A program made the translations under genes and the position numbers. The notes below the pieces were generated by a model that worked only from the letters and a program-made list of their open reading frames with translations, was not told where the DNA came from and ran no database searches. Of a stretch of 64,000 nt of DNA, positions 1-9,475 are shown one piece after another. The stretch lies in NCBI RefSeq assembly GCF_019774615.1, contig NZ_CP081496.1, forward strand, positions 744,001 to 808,000, given 5' to 3'. This DNA is from Streptomyces sp. BHT-5-2. Its GTDB lineage: Bacteria > Actinomycetota > Actinomycetes > Streptomycetales > Streptomycetaceae. Position 1 is the stretch's first letter, and the number at the start of each line of letters is the position of its first letter.

Positions 1-27
1 GCCCTGCGGAAGCTGGCCCTGGGCTGA
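1..27 (+). CDS. Possible C-terminal end of an upstream gene (partial)
   Basis: The first nine codons form an open frame (ALRKLALG) closed by TGA at 25-27. This would be the tail of a plus-strand gene lying mainly outside the window. It is too short to identify, and chance cannot be excluded. Confidence 0.3.
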   Translation, partial: ALRKLALG

Positions 28-72
28 CCGGCGCCGCCGCGGCAGCCGGAGCCCACGGGCCCCTCAGCCCTC

Positions 73-111
73 GTCAGCCCGTCAGCACGTCAGCACGTCA
101 GCACGTCAGCC
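73..111. repeat. 8-bp tandem repeat (GTCAGCAC)n
   Basis: Nearly five consecutive copies of an 8-bp unit: one GTCAGCCC, three GTCAGCAC and a partial last copy. They lie downstream of the convergent regulator gene. The copies are almost identical, which suggests recent slippage expansion in noncoding DNA. No function is visible. Confidence 0.8.
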
Positions 112-140
112 GTGGAACGCGTCGGAAGCCGCCGCGGACC

Positions 141-1115
141 TCACTCCACGAACAGCCCCCGTTCCGCTGCCCTGGTGTCGAATTCCTCCAGGCGGGACTG
201 GGCGTCGGGGAGGTCGTCGCACATCGCTTCCAGGAGGACACGGCCCAGGAGCATCGGGGCGCAGGCGGTGTCGAAGGCCAGGCCGGTGCCGACGGGGGCC
301 GGGAGGAGCAGGTCGGTGTGGTGGGCGACCGGGGCGAAGGCGCTGTCGGCGACGGTGACGACGGTGAGCCCGGCGGTGCGGGCGTAGGCCAGGGCGTCGA
401 TCACCTCGCGGGGGTGGCGGGGCAGGGCGAAGCAGAGGAGGGCGGTGGCACCGGCGCGGACCGCGGCGTCGATGCGGTCGGTGAGCATGGTGCCGCCCTC
501 GTCGAGCAGCCGGACGTCGGGGTGCACCTTCCGGGCGAAGTACGCGAAACCGGCGGCCTGGGCGGTGGCGGCGCGCAGACCGAGCACCGGGAGCGGGCGC
601 GAGGCGGCGAGCAGCCGCCCGGCCTCGGTGACCGGGCCGGGGTCGGCGAGGGCCTCGGCGAGGTGCCGGAGGTTGTCGATCTCCGCCTGGACGGCCTGCT
701 GGTACTCGTTGTGCGCGCCGGGGCCGCCCGGCTTCCCGGCGGGCGCGACGTCCCGCAGGTGGCGGCGGAGCGCCGGGTAGCCGTCGAAGCCGAGCGCGAC
801 GGCGAAGCGGGTGACGGACGGCTGGCTGACGCCGGCCAGTTCGGCCAGTTCGACGCTGGAGAGGAACGGTGCGTCGGCGGCCCGCCGCACCATGCAGTGG
901 GCGATCCGGCGCTGGGTGGGCGTCAGCCGGTGCCCCTCGAAAAGCCGCTGGAGGCGGGCGGCGGCCCCGCCACCGACACCGACACCGGCACCGGCACCGA
1001 CACCGGCACCGGCACCGGCACCGGCACCGGCGATGGACCCCACCCCCGTACCCCCCGTCACACTCGCACCGCTGTCCTCGTCGCTGCGAACGCCGTTGTC
1101 CCCGACCCCGCTCAT
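141..1115 (-). CDS. MurR/RpiR-family transcriptional regulator (HTH + SIS)
   Basis: A 324-residue regulator. After a low-complexity Gly/Ala/Val stretch (residues about 28-52) comes an RpiR-type HTH (about 52-125, with LAELAGVSQPSVTRFAVALGF as its core). A SIS sugar-phosphate-binding domain occupies roughly 165-300. RpiR proteins usually sense phosphosugars or catabolic intermediates through the SIS domain and control nearby transport or catabolic genes. I chose the ATG at 1115, preceded by a purine-rich GGGAAGAAG; upstream codons lack family similarity. The gene is divergent from an NCS1 permease starting at 1351, its likely target. The ligand cannot be inferred; a purine or pyrimidine catabolite would fit the neighbour. 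Confidence 0.85.
   Translation of the reverse strand: MSGVGDNGVRSDEDSGASVTGGTGVGSIAGAGAGAGAGVGAGAGVGVGGGAAARLQRLFEGHRLTPTQRRIAHCMVRRAADAPFLSSVELAELAGVSQPSVTRFAVALGFDGYPALRRHLRDVAPAGKPGGPGAHNEYQQAVQAEIDNLRHLAEALADPGPVTEAGRLLAASRPLPVLGLRAATAQAAGFAYFARKVHPDVRLLDEGGTMLTDRIDAAVRAGATALLCFALPRHPREVIDALAYARTAGLTVVTVADSAFAPVAHHTDLLLPAPVGTGLAFDTACAPMLLGRVLLEAMCDDLPDAQSRLEEFDTRAAERGLFVE
971..1031. repeat. Hexanucleotide repeat coding for Gly/Ala/Val run
   Basis: Tandem CACCGG/CACCGA hexamers lie inside the 5' part of the regulator gene. On the coding strand they give alternating Gly-Ala and Gly-Val. Length variation here would stay in frame and would extend or shorten the linker before the HTH. Confidence 0.8.
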
Positions 1116-1350
1116 CGCCACTTCTTCCCGGCGCTCATCGCCTCTTCTTCCCGGCCCGGTCCGGGGCCTTGACGTCGGTGCACCGACTGTACGGAATTCC
1201 TCGGCGGCGGCGGTTCCGGACCGCGTCGCGGACACCGGCCCCGGAGACCCCCGCCGGCAGCTGAATCGCCGCCCGCCTATTGACCTTCCATTCACCGGAC
1301 CTGATTCTGCATGGATTCATGCATACAGTACGGCGGAAGAGGCGGCGCCC

Positions 1351-2868
1351 ATGGCAGGCATGGCAGGCATGATCGAGCGGCACTCGATCGATGTCGTCCC
1401 GGACGACGAACGGCACGGCAGTCCGGTCGGCCAGTTCACCCTCTGGCTCGGCGCCAACCTCCAGATCACCGCCGTCGTCACCGGCGCACTGGCCGTGGTC
1501 TTCGGCGCCACCGCCTTCTGGGCCCTCATCGGGCTGCTGCTGGGCAATCTCGCGGGCGGGGCGGTGATGGCCCTGCACTCCGCACAGGGGCCGCGGCTCG
1601 GACTACCGCAGATGATCACCTCGCGGGCGCAGTTCGGGGTCCGCGGGGCGGTGGTGCCGCTGGCGCTGGTCGTCGTGATGTACGTCGGCTTCTTCGCCAG
1701 CGGCAGCGTGCTGGCCGGGCAGGCGGTGGGCGAGCTGACGCACCTGGGCGGGACGGCCGGGATCGTGCTGTTCGCCGCGGTCACCGCGCTCGCCGCGGCC
1801 GTCGGCTACCGCCTCGTCCATCTGCTCGGCAAGATCGCCGGACTGATCTGCGCACTGGCCTTCGTCCACCTCGGCATCCGGCTGCTGCAGCGCGCCGACC
1901 TCGCCGTGCTGCTGCACGACCGCGGCTTCGGGCTGCCGGTCTTCCTGCTCGCGGTCTCGCTCTCGGCCTCCTGGCAGCTGGCGTTCGGCCCGTACGTGGC
2001 CGACTACTCCCGCTATCTGCCGCGGCACACCTCGACCCGGGCGACCTTCTGGTGGACGCTGGGCGGCTCGGTGCTGGGCGCGCAGTGGTCGATGGCCTTC
2101 GGGGCGCTGGCGGCCGCCGCGGCCCCGGGCGCGTTCGTCGGGCACGAGGTGGGCTACGTCGTCGGACTGGGCGGCACCGGGCTGATCGCTTCGTTCCTCT
2201 ACTTCGTCATCGCCCTCGGCAAGCTCACCATCAACGTCCTCAACACCTACGGCGGTTTCATGTCGCTGGCCACCAGCGTCAGCGGCTTCCGCGGGGCGGG
2301 GGCGCGTCCGGCCGAGGACGGGGGACGGACCCTCTCGGCGCGCGGCCGGTCCGCGTACATCGCCGGGATCATGGTGGCCGGCACCGCCGTCGCCCTGCTG
2401 GGCAAGGACTCCTTCCTGACCTCCTTCAAGGACTTCCTGCTCTTCCTGCTGACGTTCTTCACGCCCTGGTCGGCGATCAACCTCGTCGACTACTACCTGG
2501 TCTCCAAGGAGCGCTACGACCTCCCGGCGCTCAGCGACCCGGCGGGCCGGTACGGCGCCTGGAACGTCCGCACGCTGACCGTCTACGCGGTCGGTGTCCT
2601 CGCCCAGATCCCGTTCCTGGCCACCGCGTTCTACACCGGACCGCTGGTCGCCCCGCTCGGCGGCGCCGACGTCTCCTGGCTGATCGGGCTGGCGGTGCCC
2701 GCCGTCCTCTACCGGCTCACCGCCCGCCCCGCCCCCGTGCCCCCGGCGGAACCGGCAGCGCAGGCCGGGGAGGGGAGGGCCGGGCAGTTGCCGGATTCGG
2801 GGGCTAGCACTACCGCGCCGGCGCCGGCCCCGCCGTACTCTCGGCGCCATGGCGACACACGACCCTGA
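1351..2868 (+). CDS. NCS1-family cytosine/purine-type permease
   Basis: A 505-residue polytopic membrane protein of the nucleobase:cation symporter-1 family (CodB/allantoin/thiamine-type permeases). An N-terminal segment ending near FTLWLGANLQ is typical of NCS1, followed by about 12 hydrophobic segments and the family-like stretch SWQLAFGPYVADYSRYLP in the middle. GGAAGAGG sits about 8 bases before the ATG at 1351; ATGs at 1360 and 1369 are alternatives. The C-terminus is Pro/Ala-rich and cytoplasmic. Its 3' end overlaps the next gene by 20 bp. It probably imports a nucleobase or related N-heterocycle; the substrate cannot be assigned. The divergent RpiR-type gene is the likely regulator. 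Confidence 0.88.
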   Translation: MAGMAGMIERHSIDVVPDDERHGSPVGQFTLWLGANLQITAVVTGALAVVFGATAFWALIGLLLGNLAGGAVMALHSAQGPRLGLPQMITSRAQFGVRGAVVPLALVVVMYVGFFASGSVLAGQAVGELTHLGGTAGIVLFAAVTALAAAVGYRLVHLLGKIAGLICALAFVHLGIRLLQRADLAVLLHDRGFGLPVFLLAVSLSASWQLAFGPYVADYSRYLPRHTSTRATFWWTLGGSVLGAQWSMAFGALAAAAAPGAFVGHEVGYVVGLGGTGLIASFLYFVIALGKLTINVLNTYGGFMSLATSVSGFRGAGARPAEDGGRTLSARGRSAYIAGIMVAGTAVALLGKDSFLTSFKDFLLFLLTFFTPWSAINLVDYYLVSKERYDLPALSDPAGRYGAWNVRTLTVYAVGVLAQIPFLATAFYTGPLVAPLGGADVSWLIGLAVPAVLYRLTARPAPVPPAEPAAQAGEGRAGQLPDSGASTTAPAPAPPYSRRHGDTRP

Positions 2869-3289
2869 CCTGAAGAAGGAACTCGACGCCACCCTCCAGA
2901 CCCGCAAGGAGCTGGGGCCGGAGTACGAGTCGGAACTGGTGGAGTCCTTCCTGGAGAAGCTCGACGAGAACGTCGACCGGCGGCTGCGCCGTCAACTGGC
3001 CGAGCAGCAGATGCAGGTGGCGCGCGGGACGCTGCCGCCGCGCCGGGCGGACGGCGGCAGCGAGTTCTGGCAGCGGTTCGCGGTCGCCGTGGTCTCGCTG
3101 GTGCTGGCCGTCCCGCTGTCCGCGATAGCCGTCGGCAGCGCCGGACTGGTCGGCCTGGCGGTGTGCTGGGCCGGCGTCGTCGGGGTCAACGCCATGCACG
3201 GCCTGGGGTTGCAGCGACTGCTGGCGGACCGCTTCGCACGGCGCGAGGAGCACTGGGACCAGGGCCCTTCCGGCGGTCAGCGCCCGTAG
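2849..3289 (+). CDS. Conserved small membrane protein, function unknown
   Basis: A 146-residue protein. The N-terminal half is charged and helical (residues about 1-70, with many Lys/Glu/Arg and ESFLEKLDENVDRRL). Two hydrophobic segments follow (about 78-97 and 102-122), then a short charged tail. It looks like a cytoplasmic coiled helix anchored by a membrane hairpin, as in many conserved actinobacterial proteins of unknown role. The start at 2849 overlaps the end of the permease in another frame, so translation may be coupled. Function not recognised. Confidence 0.75.
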   Translation: MATHDPDLKKELDATLQTRKELGPEYESELVESFLEKLDENVDRRLRRQLAEQQMQVARGTLPPRRADGGSEFWQRFAVAVVSLVLAVPLSAIAVGSAGLVGLAVCWAGVVGVNAMHGLGLQRLLADRFARREEHWDQGPSGGQRP

Positions 3290-3636
3290 AAATGCCCTGC
3301 GGCCCCGGGGAAAGATGATCGCGGGGACCGCCGCACCCCGGCCGGAGCCGGGGGCGGGACGACGGCGGTCCCCGCACGAGACGCGAGCCGGGTCAGGGCC
3401 GGCCGTCGCATCCTGGCGATCGTGGAGGTCCGGGAGCCGCTCCGGAGTTCCGTATCGCCTGCACACCAATGTGCCGGAGAAGTGTTAAGCCCGTGCTGCG
3501 CGCACGTGACGCATACGTACATCTTGCGGCGACGGGCCGTTTCCTGACGGACACTTGACACCCGCTCGGACGCGGCGCCCGGAGGGCGACGGCCGCTTCC
3601 CGGCCCCGGCCCCGGGCGCGGCGCCCGACGCGGCGG
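3290..3636. other. Noncoding gap between convergent genes, with a large hairpin
   Basis: About 350 bp between the convergent membrane-protein and cystathionine beta-synthase genes. It holds a perfect 13-bp inverted repeat (3321-3333/3363-3375), then a stretch with a TTGACA hexamer near 3555 and a GC-rich palindromic region just downstream of the synthase stop codon. I see no convincing gene. Confidence 0.6.
3321..3375. terminator. Perfect 13-bp inverted repeat, probable terminator
   Basis: GCGGGGACCGCCG at 3321-3333 pairs exactly with CGGCGGTCCCCGC at 3363-3375 across a 29-base GC-rich loop. It lies just after the plus-strand membrane-protein gene and before the convergent synthase, so it may serve either strand. 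As often in streptomycetes, no U-tract follows. Confidence 0.65.
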
Positions 3637-5028
3637 CTACTTCCCGGCCCCGTGCGCCAGGTACGCCAGCAGGTCCTGACGGCTCACCACGCCCTTGGGC
3701 TTGCCCTCGACGAGCACGATCGCCGCGTCGGCGCTCTCCAGCACCGCCATCAGGTCGGAGACCGGTTCGCCCGAGCCGACCTGCGGCAGCGGCGGGCACA
3801 TGTGCTTCTCCAGCGGGTCGGACAGCGAGGCGCGCTGGGTGAACAGCGCGTCCAGCAGCTCCCGTTCGACGACCGAGCCGACGACCTCGGCGGCCATCAC
3901 GTCGGGGTGCCCGGCGCCCGGCTTGACGATCGGCATCTGCGAGACGCCGTACTCGCGCAGCACCTCGATGGCCTCGCCGACGGTCTCCTCCGGGTGCATG
4001 TGGACGAGCGACGGCAGCGCGCCGCCCTCCTTGTACTGGAGGACCTCGCCGACCCGGGCGGCGGTACCGCTCTCCTCCAGGAAGCCGTAGTCGGCCATCC
4101 ACTCGTCGTTGAAGATCTTCGAGAGGTAGCCGCGGCCGCTGTCCGGGAGCAGGATGACCACCACGTCGTCCGGCCCGAGCCGCTCGGCGACCCGCAGACC
4201 GGCCACCACGGCCATTCCGCAGGAGCCGCCGACCAGCAGCCCCTCCTCCTTGGCCAGCCGCCGGGTCATCTGGAAGGCGTCCTTGTCGGAGACCGCCACG
4301 ATCTCGTCGGCGACCGTGCGGTCGTAGGCGGTCGGCCAGAAGTCCTCGCCGACGCCCTCGATCAGGTACGGCCGGCCGGAGCCGCCGCTGTAGACGGAGC
4401 CCTCCGGGTCGGCGCCGACGACCTTGACCCGGCCCTCGCTGGCGTCCTTCAGATAGCGGCCGGTGCCGCTGATGGTGCCGCCGGTGCCGACGCCGGCCAC
4501 GAAGTGGGTGATCCGCCCGTCGGTCTGCTCCCACAGCTCCGGACCGGTGGTCTCGTAGTGCGAGCGCGGGTTGTTGGGGTTGCTGTACTGGTCGGGCTTC
4601 CAGGCCCCGGGCGTCTCGCGCACCAGGCGGTCGGAGACGTTGTAGTACGAGTCGGGGTGCTCGGGATCGACCGCCGTCGGGCAGACCACCACCTCCGCGC
4701 CGTACGCCCGCAGCACATTGATCTTGTCCGTCGACACCTTGTCGGGGCAGACGAAGATGCACTTGTAGCCCTTCTGCTGGGCCACGATCGCCAATCCGAC
4801 ACCCGTGTTGCCGGACGTCGGCTCCACGATGGTGCCGCCCGGCTGCAACTCGCCCGACTCCTCGGCGGCCTCGATCATCCGCACCGCGATCCGGTCCTTG
4901 ACCGATCCGCCGGGGTTGAAGTACTCGACCTTCACCAGGACGGTCGCCTGGATCCCTTGAGTGACGTTGTTGAGCCGCACGAGCGGGGTGTTGCCGACGA
5001 GCTCAATCATCGATTCGTAAAACTGCAC
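3637..5028 (-). CDS. cbs: Cystathionine beta-synthase (PLP fold-type II + two CBS domains)
   Basis: A 463-residue PLP enzyme condensing serine (or O-acetylserine) with homocysteine in transsulfuration. The motif NPGGSVKDR places the PLP lysine at about residue 44. PTSGNTGVGL, the phosphate loop GVGTGGTISGTG and a GGSCG segment follow. The last ~125 residues form a CBS pair (VSQMPIVK and AIVLVEGKPKGVVSRQDLL), which separates it from plain CysK/CysM. The GTG at 5028 is chosen because GGAGA lies five bases upstream and translation gives QFYESMIELVGNTPLVRL; an ATG at 5010 is the alternative. Divergent from the SGNH hydrolase. Confidence 0.92.
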   Translation of the reverse strand: MQFYESMIELVGNTPLVRLNNVTQGIQATVLVKVEYFNPGGSVKDRIAVRMIEAAEESGELQPGGTIVEPTSGNTGVGLAIVAQQKGYKCIFVCPDKVSTDKINVLRAYGAEVVVCPTAVDPEHPDSYYNVSDRLVRETPGAWKPDQYSNPNNPRSHYETTGPELWEQTDGRITHFVAGVGTGGTISGTGRYLKDASEGRVKVVGADPEGSVYSGGSGRPYLIEGVGEDFWPTAYDRTVADEIVAVSDKDAFQMTRRLAKEEGLLVGGSCGMAVVAGLRVAERLGPDDVVVILLPDSGRGYLSKIFNDEWMADYGFLEESGTAARVGEVLQYKEGGALPSLVHMHPEETVGEAIEVLREYGVSQMPIVKPGAGHPDVMAAEVVGSVVERELLDALFTQRASLSDPLEKHMCPPLPQVGSGEPVSDLMAVLESADAAIVLVEGKPKGVVSRQDLLAYLAHGAGK

Positions 5029-5255
5029 GGTGGTCTCCGCGGTCGGGGGCACGCTCTCCTGCGCCCGTACGGCCAGCCTATTGCCCTGCCGGGCCGAGGG
5101 CTCGCGCGTGCGTTCGCAGGACTCCGTCGGGGGGCCGGTGCGTTGCGCGGCGGCCCGGAACGGGCACCTAACCGGTGAAGGAGTTCTTGCCTCGCACGAG
5201 CGCGTCCGGCCCCCGGGCCGCGGCGCGTCCGCGCTGCACGGGGAGGTGCCGGCCG

Positions 5256-6281
5256 ATGGCGACGACGGTGACGACGGGGTCCAGGGCGCGAGTGGCACGG
5301 CGGATCGCGACGGCGGCCGCGTTCGGCGGCGGCGGGATCGGGCTGCTGGGCGTGGCCGGGGTCGGGCTGCTGCTGACCGAGGTCCGGCTGGCCCGCCGCA
5401 CGGTCGGCGGCTCCAGCGACATCCCGCCCTGCGCCGACGGCCGCTACGGCGCCGCCTTCGGCCACCGCACCGACCGGCCCCCGCTGCGGCTCGGCTTCCT
5501 CGGCGACTCCACCGCCGCCGGCCAGGGCGTCCACCGCCCCTCCCAGACGCCCGGCGCGCTGCTCGCCTCCGGCCTGGCCGCGCTCGCCGAACTCCCCGTC
5601 GACCTGCACAACGTGGCGCTGCCCGGCGCCCGCTCCGACGACCTGCCCCGCCAGGTCGAGCTGCTGCTGGGGGACGGCGAGACCCCCGACCTGTGCGTCA
5701 TCATGATCGGCGCCAACGACGTCACCCGGCGGCTGCCGCCCGCGGAGTCGGTGCGGCACCTGTCCGAGGCGGTACGGGTGCTGCGCACAGCGGGCTGCGA
5801 GGTCATCGTCGGCACCTGCCCCGACCTGGGCACCATCGAGCCGGTCTACCAGCCGCTGCGCTGGGTGGCCCGCCGGCTCTCCCGGCAGCTGGCCGCCGCG
5901 CAGACCATCGGCGTGGTCGAGAACGGCGGCCGGACGGTGTCGCTGGGCGCGCTGCTCGGCCCGGAGTTCGAGGCCCGGCCGCGGGAGCTGTTCGGCCCGG
6001 ACAACTACCACCCGTCGGCGGAGGGGTACGCCACCGCCGCGATGGCGGTGTTCCCGACGCTGTGCGCGGCGCTGGGGCTGTGGCCCGAGGAGGAGCGGCC
6101 GGAGCCCGCCCGGCGCGAGGGCCTGCTCCCCGTCGAGCAGGCCGCGGCCCGGGCCGCCTCCGAGGGCGGCACGGAGGTCGCCGCCTCCCGCGCCCCGTGG
6201 GCCCTCCTCAAGCACCGCCGCCGTCGCCAGCTGCCCACCGTGGAGGAGGCCCCGGCGAACCGGCCGTCGGTCACGGGCTAG
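5256..6281 (+). CDS. SGNH/GDSL-family hydrolase, membrane-anchored or exported
   Basis: A 341-residue esterase/lipase-like protein. Arginines and a hydrophobic segment at about 17-41 form a signal anchor. Block I is GFLGDSTAAGQGV (nucleophile Ser about 85), block III is IGANDVT, and block V is DNYHPS (Asp about 249, His about 252), so the catalytic set is complete. The C-terminal ~70 residues are charged and probably disordered. The ATG at 5256 follows GGGAGGTG at a good spacing. Family members hydrolyse ester bonds in lipids or surface polysaccharides; the substrate here is unknown. Confidence 0.88.
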   Translation: MATTVTTGSRARVARRIATAAAFGGGGIGLLGVAGVGLLLTEVRLARRTVGGSSDIPPCADGRYGAAFGHRTDRPPLRLGFLGDSTAAGQGVHRPSQTPGALLASGLAALAELPVDLHNVALPGARSDDLPRQVELLLGDGETPDLCVIMIGANDVTRRLPPAESVRHLSEAVRVLRTAGCEVIVGTCPDLGTIEPVYQPLRWVARRLSRQLAAAQTIGVVENGGRTVSLGALLGPEFEARPRELFGPDNYHPSAEGYATAAMAVFPTLCAALGLWPEEERPEPARREGLLPVEQAAARAASEGGTEVAASRAPWALLKHRRRRQLPTVEEAPANRPSVTG

Positions 6282-6717
6282 GTGTGCTGTCGCCAAACTT
6301 CCGTCGTCCGCCCGGAGGGCGGGCCTCGCGGCGTCTGGTGCGTGCGCTCTCAAGGCGGAGGGTCATCCCGGTACTGGGCGTACCGGGATGAGCCCGACAA
6401 CGCAGGATGGGGGTTCCCCCGCGCCCTCAAGGCGTGGGGGAGCGCGTGCCAGGCGTCGCGAGGCGGGCGGGAGTTTGACGACAGGCCCTAGGGTGCGCGG
6501 AGGCCGCCCCTGCGGGAATACCCGCCCCGCCCCTTCCGTTGCCGCGATAAGCGCCCGCTTAGAAAAGAGGCCCGCATCACAGCGCGCACCCCGTGACCTC
6601 TCGCACTACGTGCAGGTAACTTCCCAGACGGTCCGCCCTGTTCCGCCGCCCACCGCCCGGTCACCACCACGCGAGGGACCGTCGGGACGCCGCACCTACT
6701 CATCCCTTGGAGCCGTG
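6282..6717. other. Intergenic region with dispersed repeat, thiolase promoter side
   Basis: 436 bp between the hydrolase and the thiolase. It contains a GC-rich hairpin repeat (6411-6441) and a more AT-containing stretch near 6540-6620 that is the likely thiolase promoter and leader. No gene is supported. Confidence 0.5.
6411..6441. repeat. Dispersed hairpin repeat (copy 1)
   Basis: CCCCCGCGCC and GGCGTGGGGG flank a CTCAA loop, preceded by GGGGGTT. On the other strand it reads CTCCCCCACGCCTTGAGGG, matching in layout a second copy at 45432-45468. Such elements recur between streptomycete genes as far as I recall. Function unknown. Confidence 0.65.
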
Positions 6718-7938
6718 ATGCCCGAAGCCGTGATCGTCTCAGCCGCCCGCTCCCCGATCGGCCGCGCCTTCAAGGGCTCCCTGAAGGACCTGCGCCCCGA
6801 CGACCTCACCGCGTCGATCATCCAGGCGGCCCTCGCCAAGGTCCCCGAGCTGGACCCGACCGAGATCGACGACCTGATGCTCGGCTGCGGTCTGCCCGGC
6901 GGTGAGCAGGGCCACAACCTCGGCCGCATCGTGGCCGTCCAGATGGGGATGGACCACCTCCCGGGCTGCACCATCACCCGTTACTGCTCCTCCTCGCTCC
7001 AGACGACCCGGATGGCGCTGCACGCCATCAAGGCCGGCGAGGGCGACGTCTTCATCTCGGCGGGCGTCGAGACCGTCTCGCGCAGCGTCAAGGGCACCTC
7101 CGACGGCCTGCCGGAGACCCACAACCCGCTCTTCGCGGACGCCGAGGCGCGCACCGCGGCCCGCGCCGAGCAGGAGGGCACCGACTGGCACGACCCGCGC
7201 GAGGACGGCCTGGTCCCGGACGCGTACATCGCGATGGGCCAGACCGCGGAGAACCTCGCCCGCCTCAAGGGCGTCACCCGCCAGGACATGGACGAGTTCG
7301 GCGTCCGGTCCCAGAACCTCGCCGAGCAGGCGATCAAGAACGGCTTCTGGGAGCGGGAGATCACCCCGGTCACGCTGCCCGACGGCACGGTCGTCGCCAA
7401 GGACGACGGCCCGCGCGCCGGCGTCACCCTGGAGGGCGTGCAGGGCCTGAAGCCTGTGTTCCGCCCCGACGGCCTGGTCACCGCAGGCAACTGCTGCCCG
7501 CTCAACGACGGCGCCGCGGCGCTCGTGATCATGTCCGACACCAAGGCCCGCGAGCTGGGCCTGACCCCGCTGGCACGGGTCGTCGCGACCGGCGTCTCCG
7601 GCCTCTCCCCCGAGATCATGGGCTACGGCCCGGTGGAGGCCAGCAAGCAGGCGCTCAAGCGCGCCGGGCTGTCGATCTCCGACATCGACCTGGTCGAGAT
7701 CAACGAGGCGTTCGCCGCCCAGGTGATCCCCTCCTACCGCGACCTGGGCATCGACCTGGACCGGCTGAACGTCAACGGCGGCGCGATCGCGGTGGGCCAC
7801 CCCTTCGGCATGACCGGCGCCCGGATCACCACCACCCTGATCAACTCCCTCCAGTGGCACGACAAGCAGTTCGGCCTGGAGACCATGTGCGTGGGCGGCG
7901 GCCAGGGCATGGCGATGGTCATCGAGCGGCTGAGCTGA
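6718..7938 (+). CDS. Acetyl-CoA C-acyltransferase (thiolase)
   Basis: A 406-residue thiolase catalysing reversible thiolytic cleavage or condensation of acyl-CoA. Nucleophilic Cys about 90 lies in [11 protein letters not shown]. The C-terminal pair is present: His in [17 protein letters not shown] and Cys in [13 protein letters not shown]. Length is normal. The ATG at 6718 follows GGAG by five bases. It resembles FadA-type degradative thiolases at least as much as biosynthetic AtoB, so beta-oxidation is the likelier role, but this cannot be settled from sequence alone. The gene appears monocistronic. Confidence 0.92.
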   Translation: MPEAVIVSAARSPIGRAFKGSLKDLRPDDLTASIIQAALAKVPELDPTEIDDLMLGCGLPGGEQGHNLGRIVAVQMGMDHLPGCTITRYCSSSLQTTRMALHAIKAGEGDVFISAGVETVSRSVKGTSDGLPETHNPLFADAEARTAARAEQEGTDWHDPREDGLVPDAYIAMGQTAENLARLKGVTRQDMDEFGVRSQNLAEQAIKNGFWEREITPVTLPDGTVVAKDDGPRAGVTLEGVQGLKPVFRPDGLVTAGNCCPLNDGAAALVIMSDTKARELGLTPLARVVATGVSGLSPEIMGYGPVEASKQALKRAGLSISDIDLVEINEAFAAQVIPSYRDLGIDLDRLNVNGGAIAVGHPFGMTGARITTTLINSLQWHDKQFGLETMCVGGGQGMAMVIERLS

Positions 7939-8054
7939 GCCGCAGCGGAGGGTGGGGGTCGGGCCCGAGGGACGAGGGTCCGGCACCCGCCCGCAGCGGA
8001 GGCGACGCTCAGCGCGACCACAGGCACGAGCGGCTGAGCTGAGCCGCAGCGGAG
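7923..8054. repeat. 28-bp direct repeat duplicating the thiolase 3' end
   Basis: The last codons and stop of the thiolase (7923-7950, beginning CGAGCGGCTGAGCTGAG) recur exactly at 8027-8054, 104 bp downstream. Related shorter pieces (CGCAGCGGAG, GACGCTC) lie between. This looks like a local tandem duplication of the gene end. Confidence 0.85.
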
Positions 8055-8488
8055 CCGACGCTCGGCGCGCGACGCGCGGCACGTAGGGTGCGCGGGGACA
8101 AAACGGGGCAACTCCCGTTCCCCGCGCACCCTTCGCTGCCGTTCGACCACCGAACGCGACGGCGCGTGACCTGGGCCACTCGGTGACAAGATCGCGACCC
8201 AATCACCCCCAGGATTGTGACCAACATCCCGGGGAAGCAGCGTTCTTGCAGCTCAACCCGGGGCCACCCCACCCCAGGAGGCCCCAGGTGCACCCCATTT
8301 CAGGACATACCACCCTGCGGACGGTCGCCGACGTCGGTCACGCTGTTGTAGGAAGTCGGAGAACAATCTGCTAACGGGAGTACGCCGGTGAACGGTCCGC
8401 GACAGTGTGTGCGTATGCCCGGAAGTGAGCGAACCACCGAGAGGTGCGCGCCTCGTGTCCGCGAGGCCGAGCGAAGCGAGGTTTCGGC
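7951..8488. other. Noncoding stretch after the thiolase
   Basis: About 540 bp. The first ~100 bp holds pieces of the duplicated thiolase end. The rest has moderate GC, with AT-richer patches near 8180-8250 and 8330-8370 that probably form the promoter of the next gene. No open frame with streptomycete codon bias is seen. Confidence 0.5.
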
Positions 8489-9475
8489 ATGACTGTCACC
8501 ACCCTCGTCCTGCTGCTGACCGCGGCGGTCGCCGTGGTGCTGGGCGCCGTCGCCCTGTGCACCGCCCGTGCGCTGCGCCGCCAGATCGCCGCGCTGCACG
8601 ACGAACTCGTCGCCGCCCGTGCCGACGCCACGGCCCGCGCCGAGGCCACGCAGGCGGCCGCCGCTACGGTCCCCGCCGCCCGTGGGGTCCCGGCCGTCGA
8701 GGCGACCCCGCTCGCGGACATACGCGCCGCCGTCGCGGAGGCGCTCGCCGAGGAGCGGGAGCGGGAGCTGGCCGAGGCGCGCGCCTTCTGGGCCGCGCAG
8801 GAGGCCCGGGACTCCCTCAACGGGACGGACGCCCCGTCGCTTCCCGGCCCGCTGCCCGGCCTGGGCGACGACGGCCCGCTCGACGGCCGCGAGGGGCGTC
8901 GGGAGCCCACCGAGCGGCTGGAGCTGGATCGGTTCGACAGCCAGCCGTTCGTGCCGCGCCAGGCGGACCTGGCCGGACTGGAGTCGCTGCTGGGCCCGGA
9001 GGCCCTGGAGCCGCTGCCCGCGCTGGAGTCCGTCGAGGCACTGGAGGCCCTGGACACGCCGGAGTTCGAGCCGGCGGAGCCCAACGAGCCCGCCGAGTCC
9101 GCCGAGCTGGCCGCCGCCCGCCGGCGCCACCCCTCGCACCCGGACTTCTCCCCCGCCCCGGCCGTCGCCGACCACGAGCGCACCGTGGCGCGCCTGTCGG
9201 AGCTGGCCCGCGAGGCCACCCCGCTGTCCGACGTCCGCCCGGGCCCGCTGGGCACCCTCGACGTGTACGTCTTCGCCGACGGCACCACGCTCTGCCTGAC
9301 GCCGGGCCACCGGGAGACCGCCGAGAGCCTGGCCGGCGCGCTGCGCGACGGTCACGCGCCGGTGCTGCTGGGCGGCTCGGGCATCTCCGGCGCCTACGCG
9401 CTGACGTTCTCCTGGGGCGAGCGCCGCGACGAGAGCGTCTACATCCTCGCCGACCGGGTCATCGCCTCGCTCTGA
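8489..9475 (+). CDS. Conserved hypothetical protein with N-terminal membrane anchor
   Basis: A 328-residue protein. One hydrophobic segment (about residues 4-24) is followed by an Arg/Ala/Glu-rich coiled helix, an acidic low-complexity middle (repeated LEPLPALE/LEALE-like units, residues about 165-205), and a compact C-terminal domain (about 245-328) ending YVFADGTTLCLTPGHRETAE...RDESVYILADRVIASL. The last part looks folded. Function unknown. The GAGG before ATG 8489 is weak. Its 3' end overlaps the convergent gene by 37 bp. Confidence 0.7.
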   Translation: MTVTTLVLLLTAAVAVVLGAVALCTARALRRQIAALHDELVAARADATARAEATQAAAATVPAARGVPAVEATPLADIRAAVAEALAEERERELAEARAFWAAQEARDSLNGTDAPSLPGPLPGLGDDGPLDGREGRREPTERLELDRFDSQPFVPRQADLAGLESLLGPEALEPLPALESVEALEALDTPEFEPAEPNEPAESAELAAARRRHPSHPDFSPAPAVADHERTVARLSELAREATPLSDVRPGPLGTLDVYVFADGTTLCLTPGHRETAESLAGALRDGHAPVLLGGSGISGAYALTFSWGERRDESVYILADRVIASL

